From Bifidobacterium aerophilum (lineage in GTDB: Bacteria; Actinomycetota; Actinomycetes; Actinomycetales; Bifidobacteriaceae): a stretch of DNA of 64,000 nt. Positions 25,404 to 35,361 of the stretch are shown here, one piece after another. Every line of letters begins with the position of its first letter. The first letter of the stretch is position 1. The DNA lies in the NCBI RefSeq assembly GCF_010667685.1, contig NZ_WHZW01000007.1, forward strand, positions 1 through 64,000, in the 5' to 3' direction. The notes beneath the pieces were generated by a model. It was given only the letters and a program-made list of their open reading frames with translations. It was not told where the DNA came from and made no database searches. Made by a program: the position numbers and the translations under genes.

Positions 25404-26354
25404 ATGGTCACCGCAAACCGCAACCGAGTCGTCATCGTAGGCACCGGGCAGGTGGGTTCCACGGCCGCGTTCGGCATTGTCACGCACGGCCTGTGCAACG
25501 AATTGGTGCTCATCGACCATTTCGCCGACAAGGCGCTGGGGGAGGCCCGCGACCTTGACGACGGCAGCGAATTCCAGGACCGTCACGTCAAGGTGCGCGT
25601 CGGCGACTACTCCGACTGCAAGGATGCGGACATCGTCGTCATCACCGTGGGCCGCAAGCCGCCGGCGAACTCCAACCGCATGGCCGAACTGGGCTTCACC
25701 GTCGGCCTGGTCGGCGACGTGATCGACCATGTCATGGCCTCCGGGTTCGACGGAGTGATCGTCATGGTGTCCAATCCGGTCGACGTGATGGCCTGGTATG
25801 CGTGGAAGCGCTCCGGACTGCCCCGCACGCAGGTGCTCGGCACCGGCACCGCGCTCGACACGTCGCGCCTCAAGACCATCATCGGCGAGGAGACCGGCCT
25901 CGATCCCCGCAATGTGGGCGGCTTCGTCATGGGCGAGCACGGCAACTCCCAGTTCGCCGCCTGGTCCACCGTCTCGCTCGGCGGCAAGCCGTTCGCGAAA
26001 TTCCTCGCCGACAACCAAAGCCGGTTCTCGTCCGTGTCCACCGCCGAGGTCGAAGAGAAGACGCGCCGTCGCGGCGACGAAATCGTCAGGACCAAGGGCG
26101 GCACGAACTTCGGCATCGCCTCCACCGTCGCCGGCATCGTGCAGACGATCCTATGGGACGAGCGCCGCATCGTACCCGTCTCCACGCTGCTCGACGGCGA
26201 ATACGGGGAACACGACGTGTTCCTCGGCGTGCCCACCGAACTGCGCGCGAACGGCGCGAACGAGATCGTCGAACTCGATCTGGCCGACGACGAGCTCGCC
26301 AAGCTCCATCGTTCCGCACAGATCGTCCGCGAACACTGCGAGGGTCTGCTGTGA
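25404..26354 (+). CDS. ldh: Lactate dehydrogenase family protein, probable aromatic/2-hydroxyacid type
   Basis: 316 aa. NAD-binding turn VGTGQVGS, conserved LDTSRLK and catalytic GEHGNSQ place it in the LDH/MDH family. The substrate loop reads RKPPANSNRMAELG: at the position of the Gln that marks true lactate dehydrogenases there is Pro, and the loop is closer to 2-hydroxyisocaproate dehydrogenases (which have RFAEL). It is followed, with a 4-nt overlap, by a HAD phosphatase. This ldh-HAD pair matches the aldh-har genes described in bifidobacteria, where Aldh reduces phenylpyruvate, 4-hydroxyphenylpyruvate and indolepyruvate to aromatic lactates. The family is certain; the substrate is inferred. 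Confidence 0.85.
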   Translation: MVTANRNRVVIVGTGQVGSTAAFGIVTHGLCNELVLIDHFADKALGEARDLDDGSEFQDRHVKVRVGDYSDCKDADIVVITVGRKPPANSNRMAELGFTVGLVGDVIDHVMASGFDGVIVMVSNPVDVMAWYAWKRSGLPRTQVLGTGTALDTSRLKTIIGEETGLDPRNVGGFVMGEHGNSQFAAWSTVSLGGKPFAKFLADNQSRFSSVSTAEVEEKTRRRGDEIVRTKGGTNFGIASTVAGIVQTILWDERRIVPVSTLLDGEYGEHDVFLGVPTELRANGANEIVELDLADDELAKLHRSAQIVREHCEGLL

Positions 26355-27214
26355 CGGGCCGCCTCGACGACGGGCGCAACAGCGGCCGGTTCCGTCTCGT
26401 CGTCACCGATCTCGACGGCACGCTGCTGCACGACGGAGAAACGTTCGAACAGCGGTCCATCACCGACCGGGCCGTCGCGACCATCGAACGCATGCATGAC
26501 CACGGCATCGGGTTCGCGATCGCGACGGCCCGTCCGGTCAGCACCGGACTCGCGTTCGCCGACAGGCTGCCGGTCGACGCGGTCATCTACCTGAACGGGG
26601 CCCTGATCGACTTCGATCCGTCGCATTCCGATTTCGACCTGCTCACCGGCAGGCGTCCGGCGGCGGACGGGCATCTGGTCAAGATCGGGTTCCCGTCCGC
26701 CCGTGCCTGCGAGGTCTGCCGTGACTTCCTGCGCGAACTGCCCGGGCTCAAGGTCGGCATCGTCATGGACGACGTGCGGTACACGAACTTCGACGTCAGC
26801 GTGTACTGGAAGACGCAGACCTGGCGGTACACGGATTTCTCGGACGGCGACATCCCGGACGGCGTGGCCGACAAGATCACCGTGTTCCCTGACGAGGAAC
26901 AGTGGAAGCAGCTGGGGCCGTTGGTTCCGGATGATTTCGACGTGCACGTCTCCGAGGGCACGATGTGGATGCTGATGAGTCCCGACGCCAACAAGGCGCA
27001 TGCGCTGCGGATCGTGTGCGACCGGCTGGGCGTGCCGTTGGAACAGGCCGTCACGTTCGGCGACGACGTGATCGACATCGCGATGATGGAGGAATCCGGC
27101 TTGGGCGTGGCCGTGGCGAACGCGAATCCGAAGGTGCTCGACATCGCCGATGCGGTCTGCCCGAGCAACAACGAGGACGGCGTGGCGCAGTGGATCGAAA
27201 CGAACCTGCCGTGA
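26351..27214 (+). CDS. HAD-superfamily hydrolase, Cof type (har-like)
   Basis: 287 aa, GTG start overlapping the ldh stop. HAD motif I is DLDGTLL (Asp nucleophile), motif II IATAR, and motif IV GDDVIDIAMME; a large C2-type cap lies between (about 90-200). Members dephosphorylate sugar phosphates and other small metabolites. In the described bifidobacterial aldh locus a haloacid-dehalogenase gene (har) follows aldh; its exact substrate is not known. The transaminase gene reported with that locus is not next to it here. Confidence 0.88.
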   Translation: MTGRLDDGRNSGRFRLVVTDLDGTLLHDGETFEQRSITDRAVATIERMHDHGIGFAIATARPVSTGLAFADRLPVDAVIYLNGALIDFDPSHSDFDLLTGRRPAADGHLVKIGFPSARACEVCRDFLRELPGLKVGIVMDDVRYTNFDVSVYWKTQTWRYTDFSDGDIPDGVADKITVFPDEEQWKQLGPLVPDDFDVHVSEGTMWMLMSPDANKAHALRIVCDRLGVPLEQAVTFGDDVIDIAMMEESGLGVAVANANPKVLDIADAVCPSNNEDGVAQWIETNLP

Positions 27215-27325
27215 CGGCATGATGCGCGTGGTCGCGTTCCACGTAACGGAATCACGCGCATCGACCGCATCGACTGCACGCTAACCTGTTGTGCGTAACG
27301 TACGCACGCAAACACAGGAGTGAAT

Positions 27326-28096
27326 ATGTCACTGGCCATACGAGTCATCCCATGTCTGGACGTCGATGCGGGGCGCGTGGTCAAGGGCGTGCATTTCGAG
27401 AACCTGCGCGATGCCGGCGATCCGGTCGAGCTCGCGGCCGAATACTACCGTCAGGGCGCCGACGAGCTCACGTTCCTCGACGTGACCGCGTCGAGCTCGC
27501 ATCGTCAGACCATGATCGACGTGGTGGCCCGTACCGCCGAACAGATCTTCATCCCGCTCACCGTGGGCGGCGGCGTGCGCACGCCCGAGGACGTCGATTC
27601 TCTGCTGCGTTGCGGAGCCGACAAGGTCGGCGTCAATACGGCCGCGATCAACGATCCCACGCTGATCAGCCGGGTGGCCGACCGGTTCGGCAACCAAGTG
27701 CTCGTGCTGTCCGTCGACGCCAGACGCGAGCGCGGCGAACAGCATACGCAGTCGGGTTTCGAGGTGACCACGATGGGAGGCCGCAAATCCACCGGCATCG
27801 ATGCGATCTGGTGGGCCAAGCGGGCCGAGGAACTGGGCGCAGGGGAGATCCTGCTCAATTCGATGGATGCCGACGGCACGCAGCAGGGCTTCGACCTGGA
27901 GATGATCCGCGCCGTGCGCAAGGAAGCGAAGATCCCGATCATCGCATCGGGCGGAGCCGGCAAGGCCTCCGATTTTCCTCCCGCCATCGAGGCCGGAGCG
28001 GACGCGGTGCTCGCCGCGTCGATCTTCCATTACGGCAAGGTCACCATCGGCGAAGTCAAGGACGAGCTGCGCCGTGCCGGATACACCGTGCGCTGA
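27326..28096 (+). CDS. hisF: Imidazole glycerol phosphate synthase subunit HisF
   Basis: 256 aa, ATG preceded by AGGAG. HisF is the cyclase half of the enzyme that makes imidazole-glycerol phosphate and AICAR in histidine synthesis. The catalytic Asp residues are in [13 protein letters not shown] and LSVDAR; the phosphate loops are [16 protein letters not shown] and SGGAGK. The N-terminal TIM-barrel start IRVIPCLDV fits the chosen start; an upstream GTG would add two residues. Confidence 0.96.
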   Translation: MSLAIRVIPCLDVDAGRVVKGVHFENLRDAGDPVELAAEYYRQGADELTFLDVTASSSHRQTMIDVVARTAEQIFIPLTVGGGVRTPEDVDSLLRCGADKVGVNTAAINDPTLISRVADRFGNQVLVLSVDARRERGEQHTQSGFEVTTMGGRKSTGIDAIWWAKRAEELGAGEILLNSMDADGTQQGFDLEMIRAVRKEAKIPIIASGGAGKASDFPPAIEAGADAVLAASIFHYGKVTIGEVKDELRRAGYTVR

Positions 28097-28177
28097 ACGG
28101 CGAGGCAGACCTCAAGACACACACGTCATGGCGAAATTCGTTTCGTCATCATCGTCATCACAAGGAAACCGGAGAAC

Positions 28178-28594
28178 ATGGAATACGATAACGACACGAC
28201 GCTCGACCCCCGTATCGCGCAGCGACTGAAGCGCGACGCCAAGGGTCTGGTCGCCGCGGTCATCCAGCAATACGATACGCACGAAGTGCTGATGGTCGGC
28301 TATATGAACGACGAGGCGCTGCGTCGCACGCTCACCACCGGACGGGTCACGTTCTGGTCACGTTCGCGGCAGGAATACTGGCGCAAGGGCGACACGTCGG
28401 GACATGTGCAGTATGTGAAATCGGTGTCGTTGGATTGCGACGGCGACGCATTGCTCGTCGAGGTCGATCAGGTGGGCGCGGCCTGCCATACCGGCAAGCG
28501 CAGCTGTTTCCTCGAAGGCGGCCCGCTGCCGTGCGTCGAAGGGCATCGGACCATACAGCAGGAACGTGAATCGCGGCGGGAGGCAAACGCATGA
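28178..28594 (+). CDS. hisI: Phosphoribosyl-AMP cyclohydrolase
   Basis: 138 aa. It opens the adenine ring of phosphoribosyl-AMP in the third step of histidine synthesis. Seen: [28 protein letters not shown], the metal-binding DCDGDAL, and the zinc Cys residues in CHTGKRSCF. The pyrophosphatase HisE is separate, at 59,738. Its stop overlaps the trpE start by ATGA. Confidence 0.95.
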   Translation: MEYDNDTTLDPRIAQRLKRDAKGLVAAVIQQYDTHEVLMVGYMNDEALRRTLTTGRVTFWSRSRQEYWRKGDTSGHVQYVKSVSLDCDGDALLVEVDQVGAACHTGKRSCFLEGGPLPCVEGHRTIQQERESRREANA

Positions 28595-30147
28595 GCAAGT
28601 GCAGCGTCGAACATCTGACATGGGGCGCGACCTGGCCGAGCCGCGAACAGTTCCATGAACTGGCCGACGAGGGCTACCGCGTCATTCCCATCGTGCGCCG
28701 GCTGCTCGCCGATTCGCTGACCCCCGTCGGGTTCTACGAGCGTCTCGCCGGAGGACGAAGCGGCACGTTCATCCTCGAGTCGGCCGAATACGGCGGCACG
28801 TGGAGTCGTTACAGCTTCATCGGCGTGCATTCGATGGCGCAGTTGCGTTCGAACGAAGGCAAGGCCGACTGGCTGGGCAAGGTTCCCTCCGGAGTGCCGA
28901 CCGAAGGCGACGTGATCGAGGTCGCGCACTCCGCGCTTAAAACGTTGAAGGCCCCCCATGTGGACGGTCTGCCGAACCTGACCAGCGGCCTGGTCGGCAC
29001 GGTCGGCTGGGACGCGATTCGTCATTGGGAACCGACGCTGCGTGCCGAGGCGCCGAACGAGACCGGACAGCCGGAAACGGTGCTCGCCTTGGCGACCGAT
29101 ATCGCCGTGGTCGATCACGTCTCCGGTTCGGTATGGCTCATCGCGAACGCGGTGAACGTCGACGACAAGCCGACCCGTGCCGACGCCGCCTACGACGAGG
29201 CCGTCAAGCGACTTGATCGCATGCAGCGCGATGCGGCCACTCCCACGGCCGGGGAAGCGCGCGTCAACGTGCTCGACGAATCCGTGCCCCAGCCCGAACT
29301 GCGGTTCCGCACCGAGAAAGGCCATTACGAGCAGGCCGTCGAGGCGGCCAAGCGGCACATCGTCGACGGCGACGTGTTCCAGGTCGTCATCTCGCAGCGG
29401 CTCGACATCGATTCGCCGGCCGATCCGTTCGACGTGTACCGCGTCCTGCGTACGCTCAACCCGAGTCCGTACATGTACTTCATGGCGCTCACCGACGCGC
29501 AGGGGCGCAACTTCAACGTGATCGGATCCAGTCCGGAAACGCTCATCAAGGTCGACAACGGCCATGCGATGACGTTCCCGATCGCCGGTTCCCGCCCTCG
29601 CGGCGCCACTCCGGAGGAGGACGCGCGACTCGCGAAGGAGCTGCTCGCCGATCCGAAGGAACGCAGCGAGCACATCATGCTCGTCGACCTCGCCCGCAAC
29701 GATCTGAGCCGCGTGTGCGATCCGACCACCGTCGAAGTGGTGTCGCTCATGGACATCAAGCGGTTCAGCCACATCATGCACATCTGCTCGACCGTCACCG
29801 GACGCGTGAACCCGGCCATGACCTCATTCGACGTGTTCACGTCCGCGTTTCCCGCCGGCACGTTGTCCGGTGCGCCCAAGCCGCGCGCGATCGAGATCAT
29901 CGACGAACTGGAACCCGCAGACCGCGGCATTTACGGCGGTACCGTCGGTTACTTCGATTTCTCCGGCAACCTCGACATGGCCATCGCGATCCGTACCGCG
30001 TTCATCCGTGACCATGAGGCCAGCGTGCAGGCGGGAGCCGGCATCGTGCTCGACTCCGTACCCTCCACCGAATGGCAGGAGACGCGCAACAAGGCCGAGG
30101 CCAGCGTCGAAGCGGTGAAGATCGCCGCACAGCTGCGCGAACTGTAA
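28591..30147 (+). CDS. trpE: Anthranilate synthase component I
   Basis: 518 aa. It converts chorismate and ammonia to anthranilate, the first step of tryptophan synthesis. The C-terminal chorismate-binding domain is complete: [43 protein letters not shown] and [11 protein letters not shown]. The N-terminus has the usual feedback site region ([17 protein letters not shown], Ser of the Leu-Leu-Glu-Ser motif). It is coupled to hisI. The trpG/D genes are not in the window; trpCB and trpA lie at 55-58 kb. Confidence 0.95.
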   Translation: MSKCSVEHLTWGATWPSREQFHELADEGYRVIPIVRRLLADSLTPVGFYERLAGGRSGTFILESAEYGGTWSRYSFIGVHSMAQLRSNEGKADWLGKVPSGVPTEGDVIEVAHSALKTLKAPHVDGLPNLTSGLVGTVGWDAIRHWEPTLRAEAPNETGQPETVLALATDIAVVDHVSGSVWLIANAVNVDDKPTRADAAYDEAVKRLDRMQRDAATPTAGEARVNVLDESVPQPELRFRTEKGHYEQAVEAAKRHIVDGDVFQVVISQRLDIDSPADPFDVYRVLRTLNPSPYMYFMALTDAQGRNFNVIGSSPETLIKVDNGHAMTFPIAGSRPRGATPEEDARLAKELLADPKERSEHIMLVDLARNDLSRVCDPTTVEVVSLMDIKRFSHIMHICSTVTGRVNPAMTSFDVFTSAFPAGTLSGAPKPRAIEIIDELEPADRGIYGGTVGYFDFSGNLDMAIAIRTAFIRDHEASVQAGAGIVLDSVPSTEWQETRNKAEASVEAVKIAAQLREL

Positions 30148-30175
30148 CGCACCGCACGGCCGCAATCAGCCAGAA

Positions 30176-30219
30176 TGACCCCCATGCATACCTTGGTAAA
30201 AGGTACAGCATGGGGGTCA
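30176..30219 (+). terminator. Long hairpin after trpE
   Basis: TGACCCCCATGC pairs with GCATGGGGGTCA; an inner TACCTT/AAGGTA extends the stem. There is no long T run, so it may be a weak terminator or processing element. It reads the same way on both strands. Confidence 0.6.
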
Positions 30220-30347
30220 TCATCTCGTATGCTGGGACGAACCAAACGCGGCACATCCAGTCGAGGGGTGTTCCCGGTAACTGACGGCCAGCCCCTGATC
30301 GGCATGATCACATTCCGATGACATTCCCGATGGAATAATCAGATGAT

Positions 30348-30713
30348 ATGGGTCATTTCATTTCTCGTTGGCTGATATTGACGATCGCTGCGGGCGTCAT
30401 GGTCGCCCTGCTCCCCGGCATGGAGGCGGTCGGTGAACCGCCGATCCTCGGCATCGCGGCGTTCTCGCTGTTCCTCGCGTTGATCAACGCGTCGATCAAA
30501 CCCGTCGTGCACCTGCTCGCCCTGCCGATCTCCATCCTGAGCTTCGGCCTGTTCGCGTTGATTCTCAACTGGCTGTTCATGGAACTTGCCTCATGGCTGG
30601 CACTCACCCTGTTCGACGTGGGCGTGATCATCCACGGATTCTGGTGGTCGGTCCTCGGTTCGCTCATCATGGCGATCGTCTCCGGACTGGTCGGCGACGT
30701 CATCGGCGAATAA
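30348..30713 (+). CDS. Phage holin family/YvlD-like membrane protein
   Basis: 121 aa with four hydrophobic spans and the family's ALINASIKPVVHLLALPISIL and LILNWLF segments (DUF360/YvlD, Mycobact_4TM-like). Members are small integral membrane proteins, often linked to cell-envelope stress responses. It stands alone, with an AT-rich promoter-like region upstream and no clear SD. Confidence 0.8.
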   Translation: MGHFISRWLILTIAAGVMVALLPGMEAVGEPPILGIAAFSLFLALINASIKPVVHLLALPISILSFGLFALILNWLFMELASWLALTLFDVGVIIHGFWWSVLGSLIMAIVSGLVGDVIGE

Positions 30714-30787
30714 CCATTTCCGGCGATCTCGATGTCGCGCGCCAGACACAGCCAACCGAATGCTCCGGGAAATCCGTCGATCCGTCG

Positions 30788-31204
30788 TCAGATCAGCACA
30801 CCGTCGCAGTGGTCGATCTCATGCTGAATGATCTGCGCGGTGAAACCGTCGAACGTGGCGGTGACCTCGCGGAATCGGCGCGTCTGGTACGTGACGGTGA
30901 TCCTCTCATACCGGACGGCCGTGCGCATGCCGGTCAGTGACAGGCAACCTTCCTCGGTTTCGTATTTGCCGGATCGTTCGACGATCCGCGGATTGAACAT
31001 GACCATGTTCCGTCCGGTCGCCTCGTCCGCGAACACGATGATCCGCTTGGACACGCCGATCATGTTCGCCGCCATGCCCACGCACGAATCGGCGTGCGCG
31101 GCAAGCGTGTCCGCCAGATCGACGCCGACGGTCAGATCGTCTTCGTTCGCAGGTCCGGACGGCCGGCTCAGGAATCGTTCGTCGGTCATGATCGGCTGTT
31201 GCAT
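30788..31204 (-). CDS. def: Peptide deformylase
   Basis: 138 aa, start at the ATG after AAAGGAACG. Def removes the N-formyl group from new proteins. Motifs: CVGMAANMIGV (motif 1, with Met where Gln is usual), EEGCLS (metal Cys) and QHEIDHCDGVLI (metal His pair and catalytic Glu). The Gln-to-Met change in motif 1 is notable but found in a subgroup of short Gram-positive deformylases, so activity is likely but not certain. Confidence 0.9.
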   Translation of the reverse strand: MQQPIMTDERFLSRPSGPANEDDLTVGVDLADTLAAHADSCVGMAANMIGVSKRIIVFADEATGRNMVMFNPRIVERSGKYETEEGCLSLTGMRTAVRYERITVTYQTRRFREVTATFDGFTAQIIQHEIDHCDGVLI

Positions 31205-31290
31205 GGTCGTTCCTTTCCGCTGATGCGATGCGTTCTCTGTAAGCTGCATGGTACCAGCCATCATTACCCGACTTATTCGAGGCGGTCCCG

Positions 31291-31943
31291 ATGAACGACA
31301 AAACCATTACCTTGCGTACGTTGAGACGCGACGACTATCCCGTCATCGCCGATATGTTGCGCCGCATGTGGTACGACGATCCCGGCATGAGTCCGTCATG
31401 CGCCCGCCGGCTCGCCATGATCGACCTGCACCACAGTCTGGATTGCTCGGATGACGCCGTCGTCGCGCAGCACAACGGAACGGCACGGTGTCCGGCATCA
31501 TCACGACGCGCATCGACAAGAGTGATCCGTATCCGCGCGCACCACGCCGCGCGCATCGGTCCCGACGGCATCGTCTGCGCGTCATCGGTTTGGCGATGCC
31601 GTTGCTGCTGTCCGTCGAAGGAAGACATGGACTGCATGAGATGCTGTCGCTGTCTCGCGTCGACGCGCGATTGCTGCACGGGTTGCGCTCGCGGTTCGAC
31701 GCGGAAGTGACGTTGTTGCTGGTCGGCGATGCCGCGCGCGGGCACGGCGTAGGACGCGCATTGTTCGATCATGCGATAAGCCGGTTCCATGATACCGGAG
31801 TGAACCGGTATTTTCTGTTCACCGACACGAGTTGCAATGTCGGCTTCTACGAGCATCGGGGCTTGTCCCGGTTGCGTGAGCGACGGGCGGCCCTGCGAGG
31901 CGGAGTCGCGGAAACGTTCTACCTCTACGAAGGCCGGTCGTAG
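31291..31943 (+). pseudogene. GNAT acetyltransferase with a one-base frameshift
   Basis: The first part (from 31,291) reads MNDKTITLRTLRRDDYPVI and stays sensible to about residue 64 (VVAQHNG). There one extra base near 31,485 shifts the frame. The second part, ending at 31,943, holds the acetyl-CoA-binding motif (LLLVGDAARGHGVGRALFDHA) and the C-terminal GFYEHRGL. The two parts together make a normal GNAT protein of about 215 aa. The gene is probably inactive, unless frameshifting or re-initiation occurs. Confidence 0.7.
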
Positions 31944-32031
31944 GCTTCGCCATTCCTCGATCGTCTTCGAATGATGACCGACGACTCCTGCAGCCCTGTC
32001 AAGACGCATAGAAGATGTGTTCATGACGTGG

Positions 32032-32060
32032 TGCAGGCGGTTGTGACCCCCTGCACCAGT
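32032..32060. terminator. Bidirectional hairpin between convergent genes
   Basis: GGTGCAGG pairs with CCTGCACC around an 11-13-nt loop, between the frameshifted GNAT gene and the leftward MFS gene. No T run on either side; a weak terminator. Confidence 0.45.
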
Positions 32061-32073
32061 TGCCATCCGTACC

Positions 32074-33402
32074 TTAGAGCTCGGCTTGCTCCCATCGTGC
32101 GGGCAGGGGGATGTTTCTCGTCGAAGTAATGCAGGCGAGCATCAGGCTGATGGCCGCGCATGCGACGACGAGCAGCATGACCGCGCGGAAACCAAGTTCG
32201 GGCGCTTGCAGCAGCCAGCCGACCAGTGCTGGCGTCAACGCTCCGGGAACGCCGATCGTGGTTTCGAACACGGTGGACACCCTGCCCTGCATGTGGTCCG
32301 GGGTGCGCCCGTAGATGAAGCCGAGTTCGCCGGCGTTCAACGCGGGGAACAGCAGGGATGCGACGCTCATGCACGAGACGATCACACCGTACGAGTCGGT
32401 GAACAGCAACGGGACCATCGCGAGCGTGAACACGGCGAAGGTGAGGATGATGAGTCTGCCGGTCGGGATGTGGTCGACCAGCCGGCCGGCGGCCAGCGAT
32501 CCGATCAGAGCCGCGATGCCGGTGGCCGTGCCTACCAGGCCGATGAGGGCCGCGTCCGTGCCCTGTGCGGCGAGCATGATCTGCACGCCGATGATGCTCC
32601 CGTAGCAGGCGACGTTGATGACCGCGCCTTGGACGATGGCGGCGAGGATCGTCCGTCTGGTCAGCGTCCATTGCCAGCCTTCGACGAACTGGATGAGGAA
32701 CGACGGAGCGGTTGGTTGTTCGTCGCCTTGCCGGTCTGCTGATGACGCATCCTCCGACGCGGGTGTGGGTGTGGGTGACGTTTTCTTCGGCAGCATCAGT
32801 GCGGTGAGCGCGGCGGCCAGATACAGTACGGTGGAGGCGAGGAACGGGAACCATCCGGCGATCCGGTACAGCAGTCCGCCGATCGCGCCGCCGGACAATT
32901 CGACGCAGGATTCGCGCGCCTCGCGTATCGCCTGTGCTTTGGCGAAGCGTTCCATCGGCACGATCGACTTGAGCATCGCGTCGTTGGACGGTCCCAACAG
33001 GCCGTTCATCACGGCGAACAGGACGACGAACAATGCGAACATCGTCGTGTCCATCATGTCGGTGGCAAGCAGGACGGTCGTCGCAAGGGACAGGCCCATG
33101 CCGGCGCAACCGAGCAGGATCATCAGCCGTCGGCGGTCGTGTCGGTCGGCGATCGCGCCGCCGATCGACATCAGCATCAGTCCTATGGCCGATTCGATGG
33201 TGACCAGCAGACCGGAGACGAACGTCGAGCCGGACAGGGCGAGGCCGATCAACGGTATGGCGAACGTGTGCAGGCTGACCGCGAACACGTCGCTCGTGTC
33301 GGCGATAAGCCAGTTGCGATACGCGGCCAGGCTCCACAAGGAACGGGGGCTGCGTGCAGAGTCGGGGACGGCTTGGTTGGGTGAATGGACATCGGTGTTC
33401 AT
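32074..33402 (-). CDS. MFS transporter (MFS_3/EntS-like)
   Basis: 442 aa with about 12 hydrophobic spans. The A-loop motif between spans 2 and 3 reads GGAIADRHDRRRLM, typical of the major facilitator superfamily. A long cytosolic loop rich in Pro/Thr/Asp (about 213-240) divides the halves. The family includes enterobactin exporters and macrolide efflux proteins, so drug or metabolite export is likely; the substrate is unknown. A short dyad (TGAAAC-GA-GTTTCA) sits just before the start and could be an operator. Confidence 0.88.
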   Translation of the reverse strand: MNTDVHSPNQAVPDSARSPRSLWSLAAYRNWLIADTSDVFAVSLHTFAIPLIGLALSGSTFVSGLLVTIESAIGLMLMSIGGAIADRHDRRRLMILLGCAGMGLSLATTVLLATDMMDTTMFALFVVLFAVMNGLLGPSNDAMLKSIVPMERFAKAQAIREARESCVELSGGAIGGLLYRIAGWFPFLASTVLYLAAALTALMLPKKTSPTPTPASEDASSADRQGDEQPTAPSFLIQFVEGWQWTLTRRTILAAIVQGAVINVACYGSIIGVQIMLAAQGTDAALIGLVGTATGIAALIGSLAAGRLVDHIPTGRLIILTFAVFTLAMVPLLFTDSYGVIVSCMSVASLLFPALNAGELGFIYGRTPDHMQGRVSTVFETTIGVPGALTPALVGWLLQAPELGFRAVMLLVVACAAISLMLACITSTRNIPLPARWEQAEL

Positions 33403-33418
33403 GGTGAAACTCGTTTCA

Positions 33419-33867
33419 TGACGGCCATGAACGGCATACGACGGCCAACCGAATATGGCAGTCGCGGATTCCGTTCATGGGATGCGTTCGGAAATCAGGC
33501 ATAACGACATATCGCGCGAGCCCGAACCGGCCCGCGGCGATAGGGGAGAGACGGGGAAACGAGCCGTCAACCCGCTTAGTCGTATGCGAAGGATTCCAGA
33601 ACGACGTACATGCAAGTCTCCTATGACCGATGATGACGATGCTTCGTTTCAGGATCGTCTGACCGATACGTCCCGCAACGATTGATATAACCATGATAAA
33701 CCGTGATGGGAGCGGGAACGATGTTTGCGGTATGTTCATGTCGACGATGGTTGACACCGCGTGGCCACGCTCCGTGGCATATCAGTGGCAAGATGTCCGT
33801 CTGTCAATCAATCGCATGACAATATTGCCGGTGATCGTCGTCTCGAAGAGACGAACTTCGCCGACAT
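33419..33867. other. Intergenic region with one dispersed 21-bp motif
   Basis: No supported gene. At 33,801-33,821 lies a motif (CTGTCAA, one variable base, CAATCGCATGACA) that recurs with one change at 40,608-40,628. It has TGTCA/TGACA ends and contains TTGACA on the minus strand. Confidence 0.5.
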
Positions 33868-34356
33868 TCAGTAGTTGATCATTTCGAGTTCCGGTCCCAG
33901 ATCCTCGGTTTGAGTACGGCCGGTCTCGTGGAAGCCGATGTGCCGATAGAAGCCCTGCGCGTTGGCGTTGAACCCGGCGACCCAGAGCACGAACCGGTCG
34001 TTGCCGATGGCCTGTTTGCCGGCCTCGACCAGCAGGCGCCCGACACCCTGCCGATGCCGGTCTGCCAGCACGTACAGCGAGGCAAGTTCCGCCGCTTCGG
34101 GCCGATCGATCGGCGAACGCGGCGTGCGCAGCAGTTCCGCGAACCCGATCACATGATCGCCGTCAAGCGCCACCAGCGTGATCTGATAGGGATCCTTGGC
34201 GTGGGCCTCGGTGAGTTTCAGCGCGAACCGCGGGGTAATGGCATCCACGATCTTCTGCGGAATCTTGCCTTGGTTGAGTTCCCGCCATGTTTGCGACTGC
34301 ACTTGCGCCTTCTCCTCGAACCATCGAGGTTCGATCGGAGTGATACGAATCGTCAT
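33868..34356 (-). CDS. GNAT-family N-acetyltransferase
   Basis: 162 aa. The acetyl-CoA motif is LYVLADRHRQGVGRLLVEAG (Arg/Gln-x-x-Gly-x-Gly/Ala form) and the C-terminal strand is AQGFYRHIGFHETG. Typical single-domain GNAT length. Substrate unknown. It is the downstream member of a leftward group with the ASCH protein and a second GNAT. Confidence 0.9.
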   Translation of the reverse strand: MTIRITPIEPRWFEEKAQVQSQTWRELNQGKIPQKIVDAITPRFALKLTEAHAKDPYQITLVALDGDHVIGFAELLRTPRSPIDRPEAAELASLYVLADRHRQGVGRLLVEAGKQAIGNDRFVLWVAGFNANAQGFYRHIGFHETGRTQTEDLGPELEMINY

Positions 34357-34388
34357 ATCAGGCTTCCTTCCCGATGTTCTATGCCATG

Positions 34389-34847
34389 CTAGAGCCGTTC
34401 GGTGACCTTGAAATGTTCGAGTACGACGAGGGTGTCGTCGTCGATCGGGAACGTCGGGTCGGTGAAATAGGAGCGATATTCAGCGGAGTTCCAATACGCC
34501 TCGTGCGTGCGCAGCCATTGTGCCGAGGTCGTATCGCCTTCGCCTTCGGCCATCGCGTGCCGGTCGGTGACATCGGCCAGACGGGTCACTGTGACGTCGG
34601 TGACGGTCAATATCGCCACGCTTTTCCCGTCGGAATCGACCAGTACGGAACGATCGCCGATGCGGGGCAGAGGATCGCCGCATTCCGTATAGTCGATCAG
34701 CAGTGCGGTCGTGGCGGTCTTCATGCCGTCGAGAATCAGCCTGACCAGCCGATCACGTTCCGGTCCGGGCGTCATGAACTCGGCCTTCGGCAGATCCGCA
34801 TATTCCGAAGGCAACGGCAAGAGTGACATCGTCGTATCGTCACTCAT
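34389..34847 (-). CDS. ASCH-domain protein
   Basis: 152 aa from the ATG after AAGGAAC. The ASCH domain (PUA-like beta barrel) is marked by LILDGMKTATTALL near the start, the GDRSVLVDSDGKSVAILTVTDV strand region, and the HAMAEGEGDTTSAQWLRTH segment. ASCH proteins are thought to bind RNA or nucleosides; some are amidohydrolases of acetylcytidine. The start overlaps the stop of the upstream GNAT gene by 8 nt. Confidence 0.88.
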   Translation of the reverse strand: MSDDTTMSLLPLPSEYADLPKAEFMTPGPERDRLVRLILDGMKTATTALLIDYTECGDPLPRIGDRSVLVDSDGKSVAILTVTDVTVTRLADVTDRHAMAEGEGDTTSAQWLRTHEAYWNSAEYRSYFTDPTFPIDDDTLVVLEHFKVTERL

Positions 34848-35361
34848 CGCGCATTGTTCCTTCGCTCGTGTCGATGCGAGTGTAGTATTCCCGCTCGTCC
34901 TCATGGTCGATGCGCGCGCCGCAATGCTGCTGCACCGCGAGGCTCGCCGGATTGGTTTTGTGCACGCTCAGATACGCTTCCTTGATTCCGAGTTCACGCG
35001 CCTTGGCGAGCGTGAGCTTCAATCCGGCGGTCGCGTAGCCGTGGCCGCGGTATTCGCGGGCGATGCCGTAGCCGATGTGGCCCGGCCCGTTGCGCAGGAA
35101 GTCGGTGAGTCGGTGGCGCAGGTTGAAGATGCCCACGTAGTCGCCTTCGTCGTTGACGAGGATGTATTTGGTGGCCGGCACCCAGCCGTCCGGCAGTCCG
35201 ATGCCCAACGCTTCGTCGCGCAGACCCTGCACGTATGCGGCGAACCGTTCACGGCTCATGCCGGCCGCCGGGTTCTCGAATCCCGTCTCCTCCGCCGGGA
35301 ACTTCGCGAACAGGTCGAACGCGCGCTCCGGGTCCGCCAGCCATGTCTCGATCAACTGCAT
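34840..35361 (-). CDS. GNAT-family N-acetyltransferase
   Basis: 173 aa. Motif A is IGYGIAREYRGHGYATAGLKL (Arg-x-x-Gly-x-Ala), motif B SVHKTNPASLAVQQHCGAR. This is close to the RimJ/RimL-like acetyltransferase group. First gene of the leftward GNAT-ASCH-GNAT group. Substrate unknown. Confidence 0.9.
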   Translation of the reverse strand: MQLIETWLADPERAFDLFAKFPAEETGFENPAAGMSRERFAAYVQGLRDEALGIGLPDGWVPATKYILVNDEGDYVGIFNLRHRLTDFLRNGPGHIGYGIAREYRGHGYATAGLKLTLAKARELGIKEAYLSVHKTNPASLAVQQHCGARIDHEDEREYYTRIDTSEGTMRDE

